From the NCBI GenBank assembly GCA_024734555.1, contig JANPWX010000060.1:3199571-3263570 (forward strand): a stretch of 64,000 nt of DNA. The letters are read 5' to 3'. The notes beneath the pieces were generated by a model. That model was not told the origin of the DNA, did not search any database, and was given only the letters and a program-made list of their open reading frames with translations. A program made the position numbers and the translations under genes. Position 1 is the stretch's first letter, and every line of letters starts with the position of its first letter. The DNA is from Trochalopteron elliotii (lineage: Eukaryota > Chordata > Aves > Passeriformes > Leiothrichidae). Of this stretch, positions 48,251 through 61,636 are shown piece after piece.

Positions 48251-51200
48251 CTAGTGACATTTCTCTTTCAGTCTCCCACACAACTGTAACTGTACTGAGT
48301 TTATGCAAGTGGCAAAGGTTCTCTGCTAAAACCAGAAGTACTCTGTCTAAAGTTTCTTTGTGTGTCAACAGCACTAAATGTGGGAGAGCAGTTTTGCTAT
48401 CTGGTTCCTGCTTATTTCTAAGTGATTAAAAGACTGTTCTCTGGACCAGACAAGTATTGACCAGGTAAATAAGCGTTAAATTCTAGTAGGGCTGCTGGAG
48501 GTGGGTGTTAGAAAAAGAAAATACTTCTTAGGTTATAAGTATTTGATCGATATACTGTTAGCCTGAATTATGAACTTTTCAAACATGAAGTGAATTATTC
48601 ACAGTCGTTCTATTTGATATATGGAACGTAGCTGCATTTTGAGATTCTGAATACAGAGTGTTTGTCTTTTGTCCTCTTTTTGAATGGAATTTCTCTAGTC
48701 ACACACAGCCTAAGAAAAGAATTTTACCCACAGCTGACCTGAGATCAGCTCCCTGAAGTTTATCAGAAATTATTCTGAAAATGACAAATCTGAATTAGTC
48801 TTCCAATAACTTACAGTTCAGCTGTATCAGAACTATAATTTTGTTCAAGTCCTTTTATTATTGGAAGGTTGACAACTCTCAAAGAAATCACTCCAAACAA
48901 AGGCTATGAAGACTTTTTTGTTAGCAAGCATGTGTAATTCAAGAATAAAAGACTTGCCCACCTCTAGGCCACTAAGATCTAGATTGTTTTCCCACTCTAT
49001 GTATGAAAGAGGTCTAATATCTTACCCTTTTTTCCTATTATTTTAATATAAACTTGTTTTACACTATATAAAATACAAAAGGTTATTTTAGGCACTATAG
49101 AAAACAGATTTATTTGCTTGTAATGAATGGGATGGACAAAACCTGAAAATAAGCTTTAAGTGCATGGAAAAAGTTGCTAACACCATGCAAAAAATGCAGA
49201 CTTTAATTCTGAAAATGGGCCTGCACAAGTGCCTTCCTCAGGTCTCTGGGAATAACAGCTCAGGACAGAAATAGAACTTTATTTAGGACATAAAAGGAAA
49301 CACTGACCAAAACAAGGCTGGGTTGAGAAATCTTTAGAAAAATACAGTCTTGAAAATAATCCAAGACATTCAAATACAGAGTCTTCAGTGATGTGATGAT
49401 ACAGAGGGATCTGCAGTGATCAGATCTGTATAAATCACAAGTCACCTTAAGTCAATGCAGAAATTGCAAATTGACAGAGTTTAGTGGCTAAAGGGGTATT
49501 TTGTTTCATCATTGCATTAATCCAGCCCATCATTATTTATATTTTTTTTGCCTTACTCAGTCAAGCTCAGCTTTTCTGACTATAGGCTTGCGTCAAGCCT
49601 TCAATAGAAATACAGAATGTCTGCCACACCCCACAAAATACATTCATATTCTTCATATTGCTATTGCACCATAGTGGTTCAAAGTGAAAGAAGATACAAT
49701 GCTGTTAATTAAGAGTCTAGATTATACTTCCTCCCCTATTTGCTTTATGGTGTTCCTAATTCCATGATGTCTCACAAATCTGTTTTTCTGAGCAAGTTCC
49801 GCTCTCTACTAATGGAATCTACTTTAAAAGATGGTTTAAGAATTCACAGAAGCATAGGAGAAAAGTAATTAGCCTGAATTCTGAGTGCAAATGCATGGCT
49901 AGAACGTATTAGAGCTGTGCTGTATGCAGCCTATTGCTTCCAAATGCAAAGTAGTCTATTCAAATTGACCAAACATTTATGAAAACAGCTCCTGTTTTAT
50001 TAACCTTTTGAAACAGTTTTCAACAAAAAGCTCAGCATAAGGTTTAGGAGATCACTTCAGAAGCCCTGGATGGAAGTGGGGTCTGATGAAGTAATTTTCA
50101 AAGTAGTTATGTTTATTTGACTAGATAACTCACTTCTTTTATTAGATATATGCCTCTTTCTTTGTTTCCTTTATTTTCTCTTCACACTTGTCTTTTTTTT
50201 TTTTTTTGCCTCTGACACCCACTGGAAGTACTCAATGGGGGGAATAAGACAAGCAGCTTTGAGCCTGAAACCCCCTCAATCCTTTCACCACTTCTTAACT
50301 TGTCCAGGTTAATTGATTTTTCCTCCCAGCACAGTGCTGATGCCACATTTACATTTCCTCACTTTCCATCTCCTGCTACACCTAACCATGTTCTTCTACT
50401 ATTCTGTTTTGCCTGTAAAAATTTCCTATCAAAAATGTTTGAGGGACAAACTTGTCTTTTGATCTCCCCCTTCAATTTCAGCAGTTGTTTTAGACTACTT
50501 TAGTGCTTCTTTATATAAAATGTACTGAACCAAAAAAGAAAATGTCATTATGTGACTTCAGGGTTACTGGAAAACCATATTAAAAGTGAAGTCAACTACT
50601 TCTAAATGATCTTCACATAAACATATATATACAAATGCACACATATTAAATTACCAATTTAGAACATCTTCACTTTAAGGAGGAGAACACTATGTTACCA
50701 TACTGTAACACTATTACAGTTACCTCAGGGGCAAAAACCACTGTCTTCCAGACCAAGAAGGAAGGTAAGGAAAGAAGGCAGAAGAGAGATTATTACATAT
50801 CTGTATTTGAAATTTTGGTATTGTTTGTTTGCTTTGTAAAGGAAATGCTAGAGCATCGAGACTTCTCCAGCTGGAATTAAAATGGATTGCAAGCTCACCC
50901 TTTATGGCTTGAAAAACAGTATTTTTAAGACACTTTAGACTGAATAGCTCCATCAGCTTACCATCTGCCTTCCCTTGCTAAACCCTACTTCTTTCTCTCT
51001 ATTAAAATTAGGATTTTTAAGTGACACACAGAACTTTCATTTGATTGATGATTTACTGTTGTCATTAAAGAGTGGCAGTACAATAGCAGAAAGAATTTTT
51101 GAACAAGTAGTGTTATTCTGTCATAAACCACCAGCAGGAATCAATCACTCACAGACTTTAAGGTTTACTCGGGAGAATCTGACTGTTAATTGACACACAG

Positions 51201-54200
51201 AATTAATATGAGAAAATCAGGCACTACTAAAAATCTTCCTGTCACTGAATGATTTCATTGAGTTGGGAATCGAAGTTTTGGGAAAGGGAAGGCAGTGTGA
51301 CCTTTCTCCTTCAAAACCAGAGAACTTTGCACAAAATTATAAGTGACAAAAAAGCAAAATAACTACTTATATTTAGATAGACAAATTTCTGATAGAACTC
51401 TCCATATGTTGTGTACATATACACAATATTTATTTTATACCCAGAGGTAATATATAGAATTTGTTTCTAACATAAAGAAGCTAAAAAGTCCTATATAGGA
51501 TAAATTTCACTTATGCTTACTGGCAAAACAACATGACATCAAGATTTGGCACAGAAAAAGAATTTCAATGAACATCTGAGGTTTATTACATATTGATCAA
51601 CAAGGATAGTACTCATATTGAGGTGAGAAATGTGAGCCTCCTGACTCTCCTGATTTACATTAGCAGAGGATGCAGTTCACAAAGTGCTTCTTTCAGTGTA
51701 TTACCTTGCTAAACAAAAGCTATTTAAAAACCCTGACAGGTAGCTCAGATATTTTTGCTTGAGAAGGATCTCCCTGACACTCTAAAAGCACACACGTCCA
51801 AAGGTAAAATTTATACGTGGCTGGAATGGAGCAGAGAGCTTACACGTAGAAAATAGAAGCACAAATCTTTCTATAATTTCATATAATCCTTCACCAATAT
51901 CAACCCACAAATCAGGCATAAACCTGAAGCCAATCTTTCAGCTTTACAGGGACACTGTGTTGGATGCATATAAGGAATATTTTGTTTAAGTGTTTGGGTC
52001 AAAGGGCAAAACTCAAGAAGCAAGAACCTTGAAGGGTCTCTTCAGGAGCCAGAGAGGAAAAAATTAGTGCATCAAAGTGCCCTTGCTGTGTTTCCTGACG
52101 TTGTCAAGAGGGCTCTCCATTAAGAGAAGCATGAAGGCAGAGCCCTCAAGAGCTGTTGTGAGCCCAACCTCAAACCAGAGCAGCAGAATGAATCCAGGTC
52201 CCCAGCAGCACATACCTAACATGTGATAGCCACTCATTGTTGAGGTGACACTCAAGGCAGGTCTTTTCTATCAATATTATAGACCTCCAGAGTTTATTGT
52301 TCTGTTTCCAAGGGAAACATGAGATGATCCATGGTATGGCACACCATGTGCTCCATAGAATGTCTTTGTGTTTCTCTAATCTCTGCAGTCCCATTCTCAA
52401 ACAGCATACTAAGTCTGTGAGTTATATGTCATTGAATGTTATCATATATTTAATTCAATTTCCATTTAATGGCTTTATTTCTACTAAATAGGGCATGAAT
52501 TCATGACACTATCAATAATTGTTTATCAGAGTAACTCACCCATCCAGGAATTATGTTAACAATACCCTGAAATAGAGCAATGCTACAGCAGGATTTAACC
52601 AGAGCTTTCACACTTTCAATTTTCAGAGAGCTCTGGGCACATTCAGTATGGCATATACCTATTTTTATTTCATATTGATATCTCTGTTTAAAAGCAGAAT
52701 ATCAAATGCATAAAATATTTTTTTCTCAAAGATGGGCACAGAAGCCTCAAGCACTCTGTAGTTCAAATGCAGTAAATCCTATGGAGATCTTCCACAACCT
52801 AGAAAAACCTTCTAAGGTCTATCTAACACAGAGAAATCCAGAATCCCTTTGCTTTTTTTAAACAATTGAGTATTATGAAGCATAATTACTGTAATTATAA
52901 TAATCACTTGTAAGAAAGGTAAGGTGAGCTCAAGGTAAGAAAGATCTCTAATAATTATTTTCTCCCCATATGTGTTATTTGAGTAAAGTACTTGAGTATA
53001 AGGAATCATGAATGATGACTGAGAAAGCAATACAAACAGAACAATCCATCAGGGAAGAAAAAAAATTCCCTTAAAATCTGTGAAAACTCTTTAAAACCTC
53101 ACTTTGACAACTCCAAAATGAATGAAATGGTTTTGGCACAAGATGTTGACAAGTTATCTGACTCAAATTACAGTTTTACATACTATGATTCTTTTATCCA
53201 AAACTTCAAAACAGAACTCACAACAGACTGCTTCAAATAGTTTTTTAAAAGATTATGAAGAACAGAATTTGTTATATTTTAGAAACTGCAGTATTTCTAA
53301 TTACAAAAATGAAAATCTTCTGGTACAACCTACAAATGAAAAATCATGCAGTAAAGCTAATTCAACAATAATTTTTCCAAGTTATTTTCCCTTTTTCTCA
53401 CCAGGTTTCTCTAAACACAGAGCTTCAGAGAATTCTTGGATCTCTCCCCCTTGCTATACATAAGATTATCCATTTTAAGTAATTGTTTTGCTCCAAGAAA
53501 ATTAATTTTTTTTCAACCACCTGTCTCAACAGGTTGAGGAAGTTGAGTGCCTTCTAATATACACGCAAGTCAGCAAACCTTGGTTATTTCAGACAAGAAG
53601 GATGAAATTTCTTCTCTGCACCCTCTGGATGCTCTACCAACTCAGTGTGAGTTGAAGACAGGGAGCAGAAGTTTCTCAAACACAGAAGATACAAAAGTAA
53701 ATTTTGGTCTGTGTGCATCATTATGGACCTTTAACTCCAAGTTCAGGTAAACTGGGTTCCTTATTATGTTTTTTGGTCTTACAAACTTACATCTAAGCAT
53801 TTTATACCCCAGTGAACATGAAACCTGAGCATCCGACAGCTTTCAATGTGGTCATCCCTCCAAAACCTTACTTTTACTTCCAATTTATTGATGAGGGCTG
53901 TAGCACAAACATAGCAAAGAACATGCTCAGCCAAACTTTGAACACAGATTTCTCAAGCCATAAAATTAGTCTAGTACTAAACAAATCTGAGAAAAAGGCA
54001 GACTTCTCCCACCTCAAAATCTTAAGGTGTTAGACATGCCATTATTCCTGAGTCTGCATAAGTTTTCTTTTTTTAATAAAAAAAAAGTAAATAAAAAATG
54101 CACAAGACATATTCACTATTCTACTGCAGAGAAGTGTCCAGATCCTGATATCATCCCTGAGGAAGGCAATGAAATGTATTTGCCATGGTTATTTGTGAAA

Positions 54201-54361
54201 GCCTGATCTGACAACAGGGATGAGTACCTAAAGTGCACCCAAAAAGGGGAAGAAGAAAGCCAGAACATGAGACTAAAAAGCAAGTAAAACAAAATAGACC
54301 CCCCAGCACCTCTGAAAATATTTATTCCACTTTAACTGTTTAGGTGTTGGAGGGTCTCATT
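48251..54361. other. Noncoding stretch, no gene seen
   Basis: Includes a 15-T run at 50193-50207 and three successive plus-strand open frames at 53122-54033 that I examined and rejected (stop codons directly before each, no consistent splice phase). No interspersed repeat recognised. Confidence 0.55.
50193..50207 (+). repeat. Poly(T) run, 15 nt
   Basis: The longest homopolymer in the window, within a pyrimidine-rich neighbourhood. No TTTATT (a minus-strand polyadenylation signal) lies immediately downstream at the spacing expected for a retrocopy tail. Confidence 0.95.
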
Positions 54362-54480
54362 GTTGTTGGGATTTTTTGTTTGTGGGAGGGGTTTTGTATT
54401 GTTTTGCTTTGGGTGGTTTTGGTTTGTTTGGGGTCATTTTTGTTTGTTTTTTTGGAGTGGGGTGTGTTTGGGTTTTTTCC
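54362..54480 (+). repeat. G/T-rich strand-asymmetric tract
   Basis: About 120 bp in which the plus strand is almost only G and T (for example GGGTGGTTTTGGTTTGTTTG), with two or three A and very few C. It contains more than eight runs of GG to GGGG. The frame open through it gives a Phe/Gly/Val/Trp/Leu-rich peptide, a composition effect. It is an imperfect GTTTG/GGTTTT-type repeat. Confidence 0.85.
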
Positions 54481-54889
54481 CAGATCTTTTGTTTAGGATT
54501 TCTCTACTGATAAATAAAAATAGCTGCCCAGTCAGTAAAACAGCCCAGGGTCTGAATCAGTTCTGCAGAGCAGGTGACTGTCTTTTGCTTCCATGAGTAG
54601 GGATCTGATTTTTTTCCATCTTACACTTTAAAAATTCAAGTCCAGTAAAACCATGTGTATGAATTTTTAATTCCATATCTCAAGCCAAAGCTCTCTATAG
54701 CCCATGTTCTCTGAACTCTGACCAGCATTAAGGTAGAGCTTGTTAAAAAATACAAAACACAAATCAGCATTAACCCAACCCTGACAAATCCTGTAGTTAC
54801 AGCACAGCTCTCAGACAAATGAATATTCTAGAAGTAAATACATTGCATAATAAAAATGCACATACCAAATGGTGAGAGATTAATTTAGA
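54481..54889. other. Noncoding stretch, no gene seen
   Basis: Unique AT-rich sequence between the G/T tract and the next candidate block. Nothing recognised. Confidence 0.5.
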
Positions 54890-55090
54890 CCCCTTAATAA
54901 ATTCATTCTTCCCCAATTTATGTCAATGATTTGCATATAATAAAATTGTCCTTGAGCAAATATCTGATAAAGTAATAAACCTGTCAGCTGCATAAATTGA
55001 CTGCTTGCTAAGGCTATCTGGCAGTTGGTTCATACACGGAGGCAGATGCTCTGCTATGACACAGTAGCTGCAGGAAACATTTGTCTGTTA
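54890..55090. promoter_or_regulatory. Candidate regulatory block with octamer site
   Basis: About 200 bp, repeat-free, with a perfect POU octamer ATTTGCAT at 54929-54936 directly next to TATAATAAA. It also has a CAGCTG E-box (in CTGTCAGCTGCATAA), a TGATAAAG GATA-type site and a TGTGATAAGAG site. The clustering of distinct motif classes is enhancer-like. No conservation data were available. Confidence 0.25.
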
Positions 55091-58000
55091 TGTGATAAGA
55101 GGGGAAAACAGAGCAAAGATTAGCTTGGATTTTACTCAAGCTCAATATTCATCACAGAAGAAAGGAATATGCTCTCTAACCAAATCTGCATATGTTAAGT
55201 CCCTTGAATTAGACTTTTTCAACTCATCTAAAAAGGATAAAGGTTTTTGCTAAGTATGAGAGGAGATTAATAACCTGATTTACAACTGAGCATTTAATTT
55301 TTTTCAGAATGCTTCATGTTGATCACATTTCTTAATGAATCAAGTAACAAAGAGCAGAAAAGGAACCTACACAGACAATGTGTTAGACTAGAAAAATCTG
55401 AATCTAAAATGTTGTTCAGGATAGGTCATTAAATACTCATGTTTAAAGAACACCTGTTTTAAGGATGATTAAACTGACCCATTTATCCCAAAAATCATGT
55501 CAAAACTGTTGTTGCAAGGTGTTCAGCAGTCCCTTCAGCCAGTAGCACATGTGTATGAAGAATTTCCTGCTCAGAGGCAAGCCTTGGAAACAGCACAGCC
55601 CCTCCAAGTATTCCATGAGAGCTACTTAAGGAAAAAAATGGAAAAATTCTGAGGAAACACAATTCAATTGCACACTACTCTTCTGCCCCTTTCCTTCCCA
55701 TCCTCTGTGACCGCACAGAAACTTGGAAGACTCTTCATACAAAGATCACAAAGTATGAGCATTTACTGGGTTAAGTTATTCAGGGAAAAAAAAAAATTTG
55801 ATTTGTAGTTCCCAGTGATGATCTCCCTATAAATTATGTCGAGTGAAACTAATTTAAAGGAATGAGAACAAGAATGCAGTGTTTCTTACATTTGATTATA
55901 TAAGAAGAGACGTAAAATTGTGGGTGTTCCTGCTTTCTTGCCTGCTTTTTTTAAAAAAAAACGGAACAAAAAACCAGAGGCACACACAAAATCCCACTCT
56001 AACTTTGTCTTTAAGATACTGCTGAAATTCAGACAAAATTCCATAAAGCAGATGGATTTCTTGCAGTTAAACAGTGCATGAAGAGAATGGCAGACCTTCG
56101 CTTTTCAAACTCCTGGGAAGTGAGACTTTTCAAGGAGTTTGAAGTGATAATTGCTATGCACGATGCCAATTATTTATATGGCTGTGTCCAGTTGGAAAAG
56201 GCAATTTTCAGCATGTCTGCTCCTGATGTACTATGAGAAAATATGCCTCACAAGCAGAAAAAGCTGCACAAGAATCTGCTCCTGGTAGAAGTGAGAAGCG
56301 GATGCTTACACATAAGGAGCTGTCAGAGTCAACTGAAAAAGTCACCTTATCAGCAGCAAAACGACAGAGTCACAACTGATCCTATCCCAGGCCTATTACA
56401 AGCCTCAGATTCTCCCACTCAAAGCTTAAGGCAGCATTTATATATAAATCTATATATTAAAAAAAAGGCAAACAAAATCTAAAACAAACTACACTTTTCA
56501 AGAAACAATTATTGCAGAAGAAAGATGCTGGTTATATATTTTGACCAAATAGTTATACAACAAGATGGATCATATTTCCTATTACCTGTACTGTATAATA
56601 TTTGTATTATTGAAAGTTGAACCCCAAGCAATCAAGTTTGTATATGTTACTGTAATTTATCACTTCCAGTAATAATGAAAAAATTCATCTCAGTTCTCCA
56701 GAGCGTCTCAACTGTGTTGCACGTCATTGGAGAGTTTAATCAGCCATATTTTAACACATCTCTGAGAAACAACAAGACTGTTGATACTGTTTCTTTTCCT
56801 CTAGTCACTTTGCTCTGAATGGGCAATGTATTCCCAGCAGCTGTGCCAAAGTTCTTACCCAAGTGACAGAAATCAAGTGACCTGGGGGAAAAACCAAGTA
56901 CCAAGCTCAGGCATCCCAGGGCACACATCAGCGTTCTCTTCTCACAGAGCACCAGCTCAGACATTGGCAGTGAACAGGAAACAGAAAGGCTCAAGTGTTT
57001 CCCTGCAGAGGGATGCTGCCAGCATATTTAGGCTTTATTTGGAAAATTTCTTTCTCTGCATCAGGCTCTATGATCACTCTTCACCAGCACTGGAATAGTG
57101 AACTTCTAGTCAATATTGCACATGCTGAATTTCTTTCTTTTTTTAAGACTTAAAAGCACATAGTACAGACCTCATCTTAAGGGTATTTCAGCATGCCTTT
57201 CCCATCATGGTTATGCATCTTTGAGGATCTGGCCTTCATATTATGCTTATGCTAGTTATAGAGACTGGGTACCCCATAGGAGACTGGTTACTGCTCCTTA
57301 ATTCCTTGCCAGACCCAGGAGGCAAATTACAAGTCTGCTTCAATCTGCAACAGCTGTCTGCAATGCCTCTGGAGTCAGGCAGAAAATAGAGACTGCAGAG
57401 TTATTTCAGTTTTCCTGCTTAACCCTTTTGCTTCCCATTATCCCCCAAGGGATCTTCATGTGTCAAAAGCCATCATAGCAACTGGTGGGTTTTGTTTGTT
57501 AGGTTTTTATTATTATTATTAATGTTCTTCCCACTATTTCAGATTGTAATTTCATTCTCTGTCCTATCAGGGGAAGTGGGGTGACACTTGAAATTCCTGA
57601 AGTATGTCTGAACAAATTGGCACAGCAGTGACCATAACTTACATAGCAGCAACAAGGATTTAGTTAAATAAAAGGGAACTGGAGTATTCAAAAATCTTGC
57701 TAATGAAGGAGCACATAGATACAATTTATCTAATAAAAACAATGTATGATGTAGCTGAAGGCTCCAGGGCATTTTCTAAGTAGAATAACAGAGTAGTTTC
57801 TTATCCCCATCTAGTACAATGAAGCAATTTTTTTATTCAATTTATGAAATTACACAGGTGTGTGAAAAATTAGATCTCAGTCTATTTCCTGAGATGCCTA
57901 AAACCCAACACTGAAAATCCTCCTAATATGATTAAGCAGCTCCTCTGTGAGCAAGTCTGCATTTGTGAGCAATTCCCTGGGTGTTGCAGTAGCTGCAAGT

Positions 58001-58141
58001 GAGCAGCTTATACCAAGATTGGCTGTGGAGTACATATGGCAGGAGAGATGCAAAAGAGATATGAGAAAAATCAGAGGGATAGGTGGGAGTGGGGGATGCT
58101 TAAGAGTTACATTATTGTGCCTGGGCTATATTCATCTTTGT
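55091..58141. other. Noncoding stretch, no gene seen
   Basis: Short frames only. An A run with adjoining AC-rich words lies near 55950-55990. The end of the stretch (about 57947-58141) lies upstream of an AATAAA/poly(A) pair and could be retrocopy sequence, but I do not recognise a parent gene in it. Confidence 0.5.
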
Positions 58142-58168
58142 AATAAAGTACTTGGAAAAAAAAAAAAA
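58142..58168 (+). other. AATAAA plus poly(A), possible retrocopy 3' end
   Basis: AATAAA at 58142-58147 is followed by GTACTTGG and then 13 A at 58156-58168. This is close to the arrangement left when a polyadenylated transcript is reverse-transcribed and inserted. The sequence before it (GCCTGGGCTATATTCATC) could be a 3' untranslated end. No parent gene is recognised and no target-site duplication is evident, so chance is also possible. An open frame crossing the tail (57947-58276) translates the A run as Lys and is not credible as a gene. Confidence 0.3.
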
Positions 58169-59402
58169 GAAAGGCTTAGACATAGTTCTTGCTTAATAGA
58201 AATGTCATGTGTTCAGAGATCTGTCATGATGCTTAAGATGACAAAATTCCCTCTACCCTCTGGTACTGAGAAATAGCTCTTCCTCAAAACTAAGGAGCCC
58301 CACATATGTTAGCAATAATGTAATAGACAACCACACGTGATTAACTGTAAGTGATAAAAAATCCTATTCATTTGTCTGAAAAAACCAACAAAGCAAACAC
58401 ATGATGATTATGAGGCTCCTTTCACAGATCACCTTATTTATGTGGTGTCATTCCACCTCTGACAATAAGTCAAAATTCAGCATCAAATTATGAAGTAGGA
58501 TCTTCTTCTAAAATGCAAAGAATTCTGAACTAGTTTTCTTTCAGGATCTTTGCCTTTCCTCACTTATTATTCTCTCATCTGGCATACAATGGTCAGCCAC
58601 TCTCATCAACAGAGGAATCCTATGTCATATCTCCTTGTGCTCCTAGAACACACTGGGGTAGGGTGAAGGGCCTGGGGAAACGCTTCCAGGTGTCTTCCAC
58701 CTCTCTGATGTTTGGCAGGGGATTTTCTTTCTGCTGGGCTTTAACATTCTCAAGCTGTCAGTCATGGACAGCAAAAGTTCATAGATAAGTAATTACACTA
58801 TGTAGAACTAAAACCCCTTTTTTTTTTTTCAAGAGACATTTCAGGCTTAGCAACAATTTACTTAGTCTTCAATGAACTTAAAGGGAAGATCTGTTCTTCA
58901 CAGGTCTTTCTATGGGTTTGGGGATCCAAAAGGTCAAGTCCTGATTTTTAAATCCCTAGTCTAGCAGGTCACAATATCTTCTGACTACATTGAAACTGCA
59001 CAAATCAGATTAAGTGAAGTGTTCATGGCAGGTGACAATCCTGATATGCTGAAAATTCGTGAGTCACCATTATAGGAACATTTCATACACACAATAACAA
59101 TGTGTCACTTTTTGTTAGAAACCATTCAGATTTTTGGTAGTGAAAGGATAATAAAGTGGGGATGTCCATAAGGCCTATAGAATTAGAAGCACAAAGCATG
59201 ATTCACTCAGACTTTTAGCAATGATGGGTTTTTTTGTTAAGGATATGAACTCCAGCTTCATGCTCAGTGCAATTTTTGCACTAACCACAGAAGCCCAGTT
59301 TAAACATCCTCAAAAGGAAATGAAAGGCAGGATGAATCCTTATTTCCTGTCCACAGACCCTGAAGTACAGCTGCTATACCTAAGGAATGCAAGCAAGACA
59401 GG

Positions 59403-59424
59403 TGTATGGTTTACAAACCATACA
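59403..59424. repeat. 10-bp inverted repeat, 2-nt spacer
   Basis: TGTATGGTTT at 59403-59412, spacer AC, and the exact reverse complement AAACCATACA at 59415-59424. Nearly a perfect palindrome, so it may be a dimeric protein-binding site or chance. Confidence 0.65.
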
Positions 59425-60675
59425 TTTGGTCATCAATTCCAGCTCTTTTAAGGGCAAAACTGACTGGACTGGGCCAGCCAAAAGGTTTCAGTATGACAAG
59501 ATTTGTAATCCCAAAGTGATAACAAGAATACACATTGGTACACACTGACTGATCTTCTACTGTCTCCTTCCTGTGCTCAGGAACAATGTACTCCATTCTC
59601 TGGCATTCCAGCCATGCTCCACCACAGGCTCCTTAGAGAAACAAGCAGACTCACACGTACCACCACTGAGGTAACAGCTCTTGGTTTACTTCCATGTTTC
59701 AATTGTTCTCTGAATCACGAATATCACTTATCATATCAAGCAAGCCTCAGAAACCAGAACAGCTTCATCAGACTGCCTAAATGGTGCTTCAGTTTTGTGT
59801 TATGCTGGCCTATGTAAGAGCTGGCCCCCTACAAGCCCTTATCAGCCCCACACACAGCGCCCTGGGTTAGACCTTCCCTTTCAGAGGCCTTGGCCTAGGT
59901 AGGAGGTTTGAGCTGAGTGTTCCAGCAGCTGGTGGCTGTTCAATGCTTTCAGAAACATTTACCATATGAGAGTGGAGAGAAAAATAAACCTCACCCAGAG
60001 CAATGACAACAAGAAAACCCCAAAGGCACCCATGATCAGAAAATCCTCAACCTTCAAACTTTTTGTAGCCTGGTAAACTGCTGAAAAAAGCCACTCTGTC
60101 GGTGTTGCTGCCCTCCCTCAGGCACCCTCCACTGCCCACTGTTACTGACAGGGCACAGGGCTGGGATGCTCTGTCTAACCCAACTCAGCTGTGGCTATGC
60201 TGTGATAGAAACACACAGGCAGTTACCAAGATTTTAGAGCTGAACAGTGAAAAATAAAGCACATGGGAGAGAGCCTCAGCTGGATAGAAAATGATGGTGC
60301 AGTGCTTTACACCACTCAGGTCTCACTCTCACACATTAATGGCCTTTAATCAGTTCATTGAAATGGTTTAATGTAAAAGTAGGGTTCATCAGTAGAAAAG
60401 GGCAGCTTTGGAAACAATGAGCACTTTTTCCTAATCAATATTTTAGATCTCGTATCAGCTCTCACAATGAATCAGTATTACATTTCTTTGGTTTTATAAC
60501 CCCTCATGTAACCTGAGATACAATTCTTAAAAACGTTGGAATGAAATAAGGATGGAATTGTGCCTACACACTGCAGTGCAACATCCCACAGATCGACGGT
60601 ATCTATTTCTTACTATCAGTAAGCTCATTTTTAATAGTGTGGATAACCACTGTTTTAATGCTTGTTCTACTATCC

Positions 60676-60691
60676 GTATATATATATATAC
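60676..60691. repeat. (TA)n run
   Basis: GTATATATATATATAC, a 16-bp self-complementary alternating run. Short microsatellite. Confidence 0.9.
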
Positions 60692-60796
60692 ATGATGATG
60701 TCAGTGGTAAATAATGGTAAGGTTAATATTGTGTTAATACACTTCCTCATCTGCTATTTTTAAGGATGAATGAATGAAGTCGGGGGGTGGTTCTGT

Positions 60797-60797
60797 N
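60797..60797. other. Ambiguous base (n)
   Basis: A single n in TTCTGTNTTA, just after a CGGGGGGTGG word. It marks an unresolved call in the assembly. Confidence 0.95.
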
Positions 60798-61320
60798 TTA
60801 TTTTAGGCCTTACATTGTTGAAACAGAGAAAGTTTATTATCTTTGTTTCTGACTGTTATTGTCCAAGCTGATAAACCAAGTGAGTGATGTTTTTCCTTGG
60901 TAAGTCCTTATTTGTTTCATGTTCACGTATCATGGATTAGTATCAATAAAGGTTAGGCAGTAACAATCAGAATTTAGGATAATAAATATTTTGCCAAGTA
61001 GTTTAAGATGAAGATCTGAGGTTAAAAACCCAGCAAAAAGCACAAACAAAACTCTTTGCAAAGGTTCTGCCCTTCCCCACCCTCACTTCACAGAGCATCT
61101 CTAGGTCTGACTGAGGTTAATGGTTTTAATACTATTTTACATAACACCCACATCTGTTTTTTGCTGTTGTTGTGACATTAAACGCTGCATCTTCCTATCC
61201 ATCTGTGCACAGTCCAGCCAAATCAGGCTGCTTAGTCCTCCTGCAAAGGGAAATGATGTGTCTCTCACAGAATATTGTGCAGCCTCATTCAAATACCTGA
61301 GCAAACTGCTTATGACTAAC

Positions 61321-61365
61321 TCTTAATAAGCATAAGAATAATAAGCTTAAAATCTTAATAAGCAT
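61321..61365. repeat. 13-bp direct repeat pair
   Basis: TCTTAATAAGCAT occurs at 61321-61333 and 61353-61365, with a partial AATAAGC between. A local duplication of AT-rich sequence. Confidence 0.8.
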
Positions 61366-61636
61366 TTGAAGAACTATCTCAAGTTTATTTTGCATCCTCA
61401 GTTCTGATAGTTCTGACCCTGAGCAAAATAGCAGGCCACAAAGACAAATAATTGAAGCATATTTTCCTAGGTCAGGCTCACATATATAGCTCCACAGCTC
61501 TGTCACAGACAAATACTTGCTTTCGTTCTGCCATCAAGAAAGGATTGAACATATTCTTTAGCCAAAATATTAATATACATCTGAATAGTCTACATAATTT
61601 CAAATCTCTTCTTATGAAAACAATGCTTTGTGTTTT

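Larger units (their letters stand above)
58169..61636. other. Noncoding stretch, no gene seen
   Basis: No supported gene. A perfect palindrome-like repeat lies at 59403-59424, a somewhat GC-richer segment at 59820-60300 lacks any repeat signature I know, and a (TA)n run lies at 60676-60691. An ambiguous base lies at 60797. Confidence 0.55.

Noticed and set aside
53122..54033. Three successive plus-strand open frames (113, 67 and 73 codons) with polar, protein-like composition; an AG/GTAAAC donor-like word near 53747 and an acceptor-like tract before 53533.
   Set aside because: A TGA stands directly before the first two frames, so the putative acceptor would open into a stop. The frames differ in phase and no product is recognised. 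Chance in AT-rich DNA is enough.
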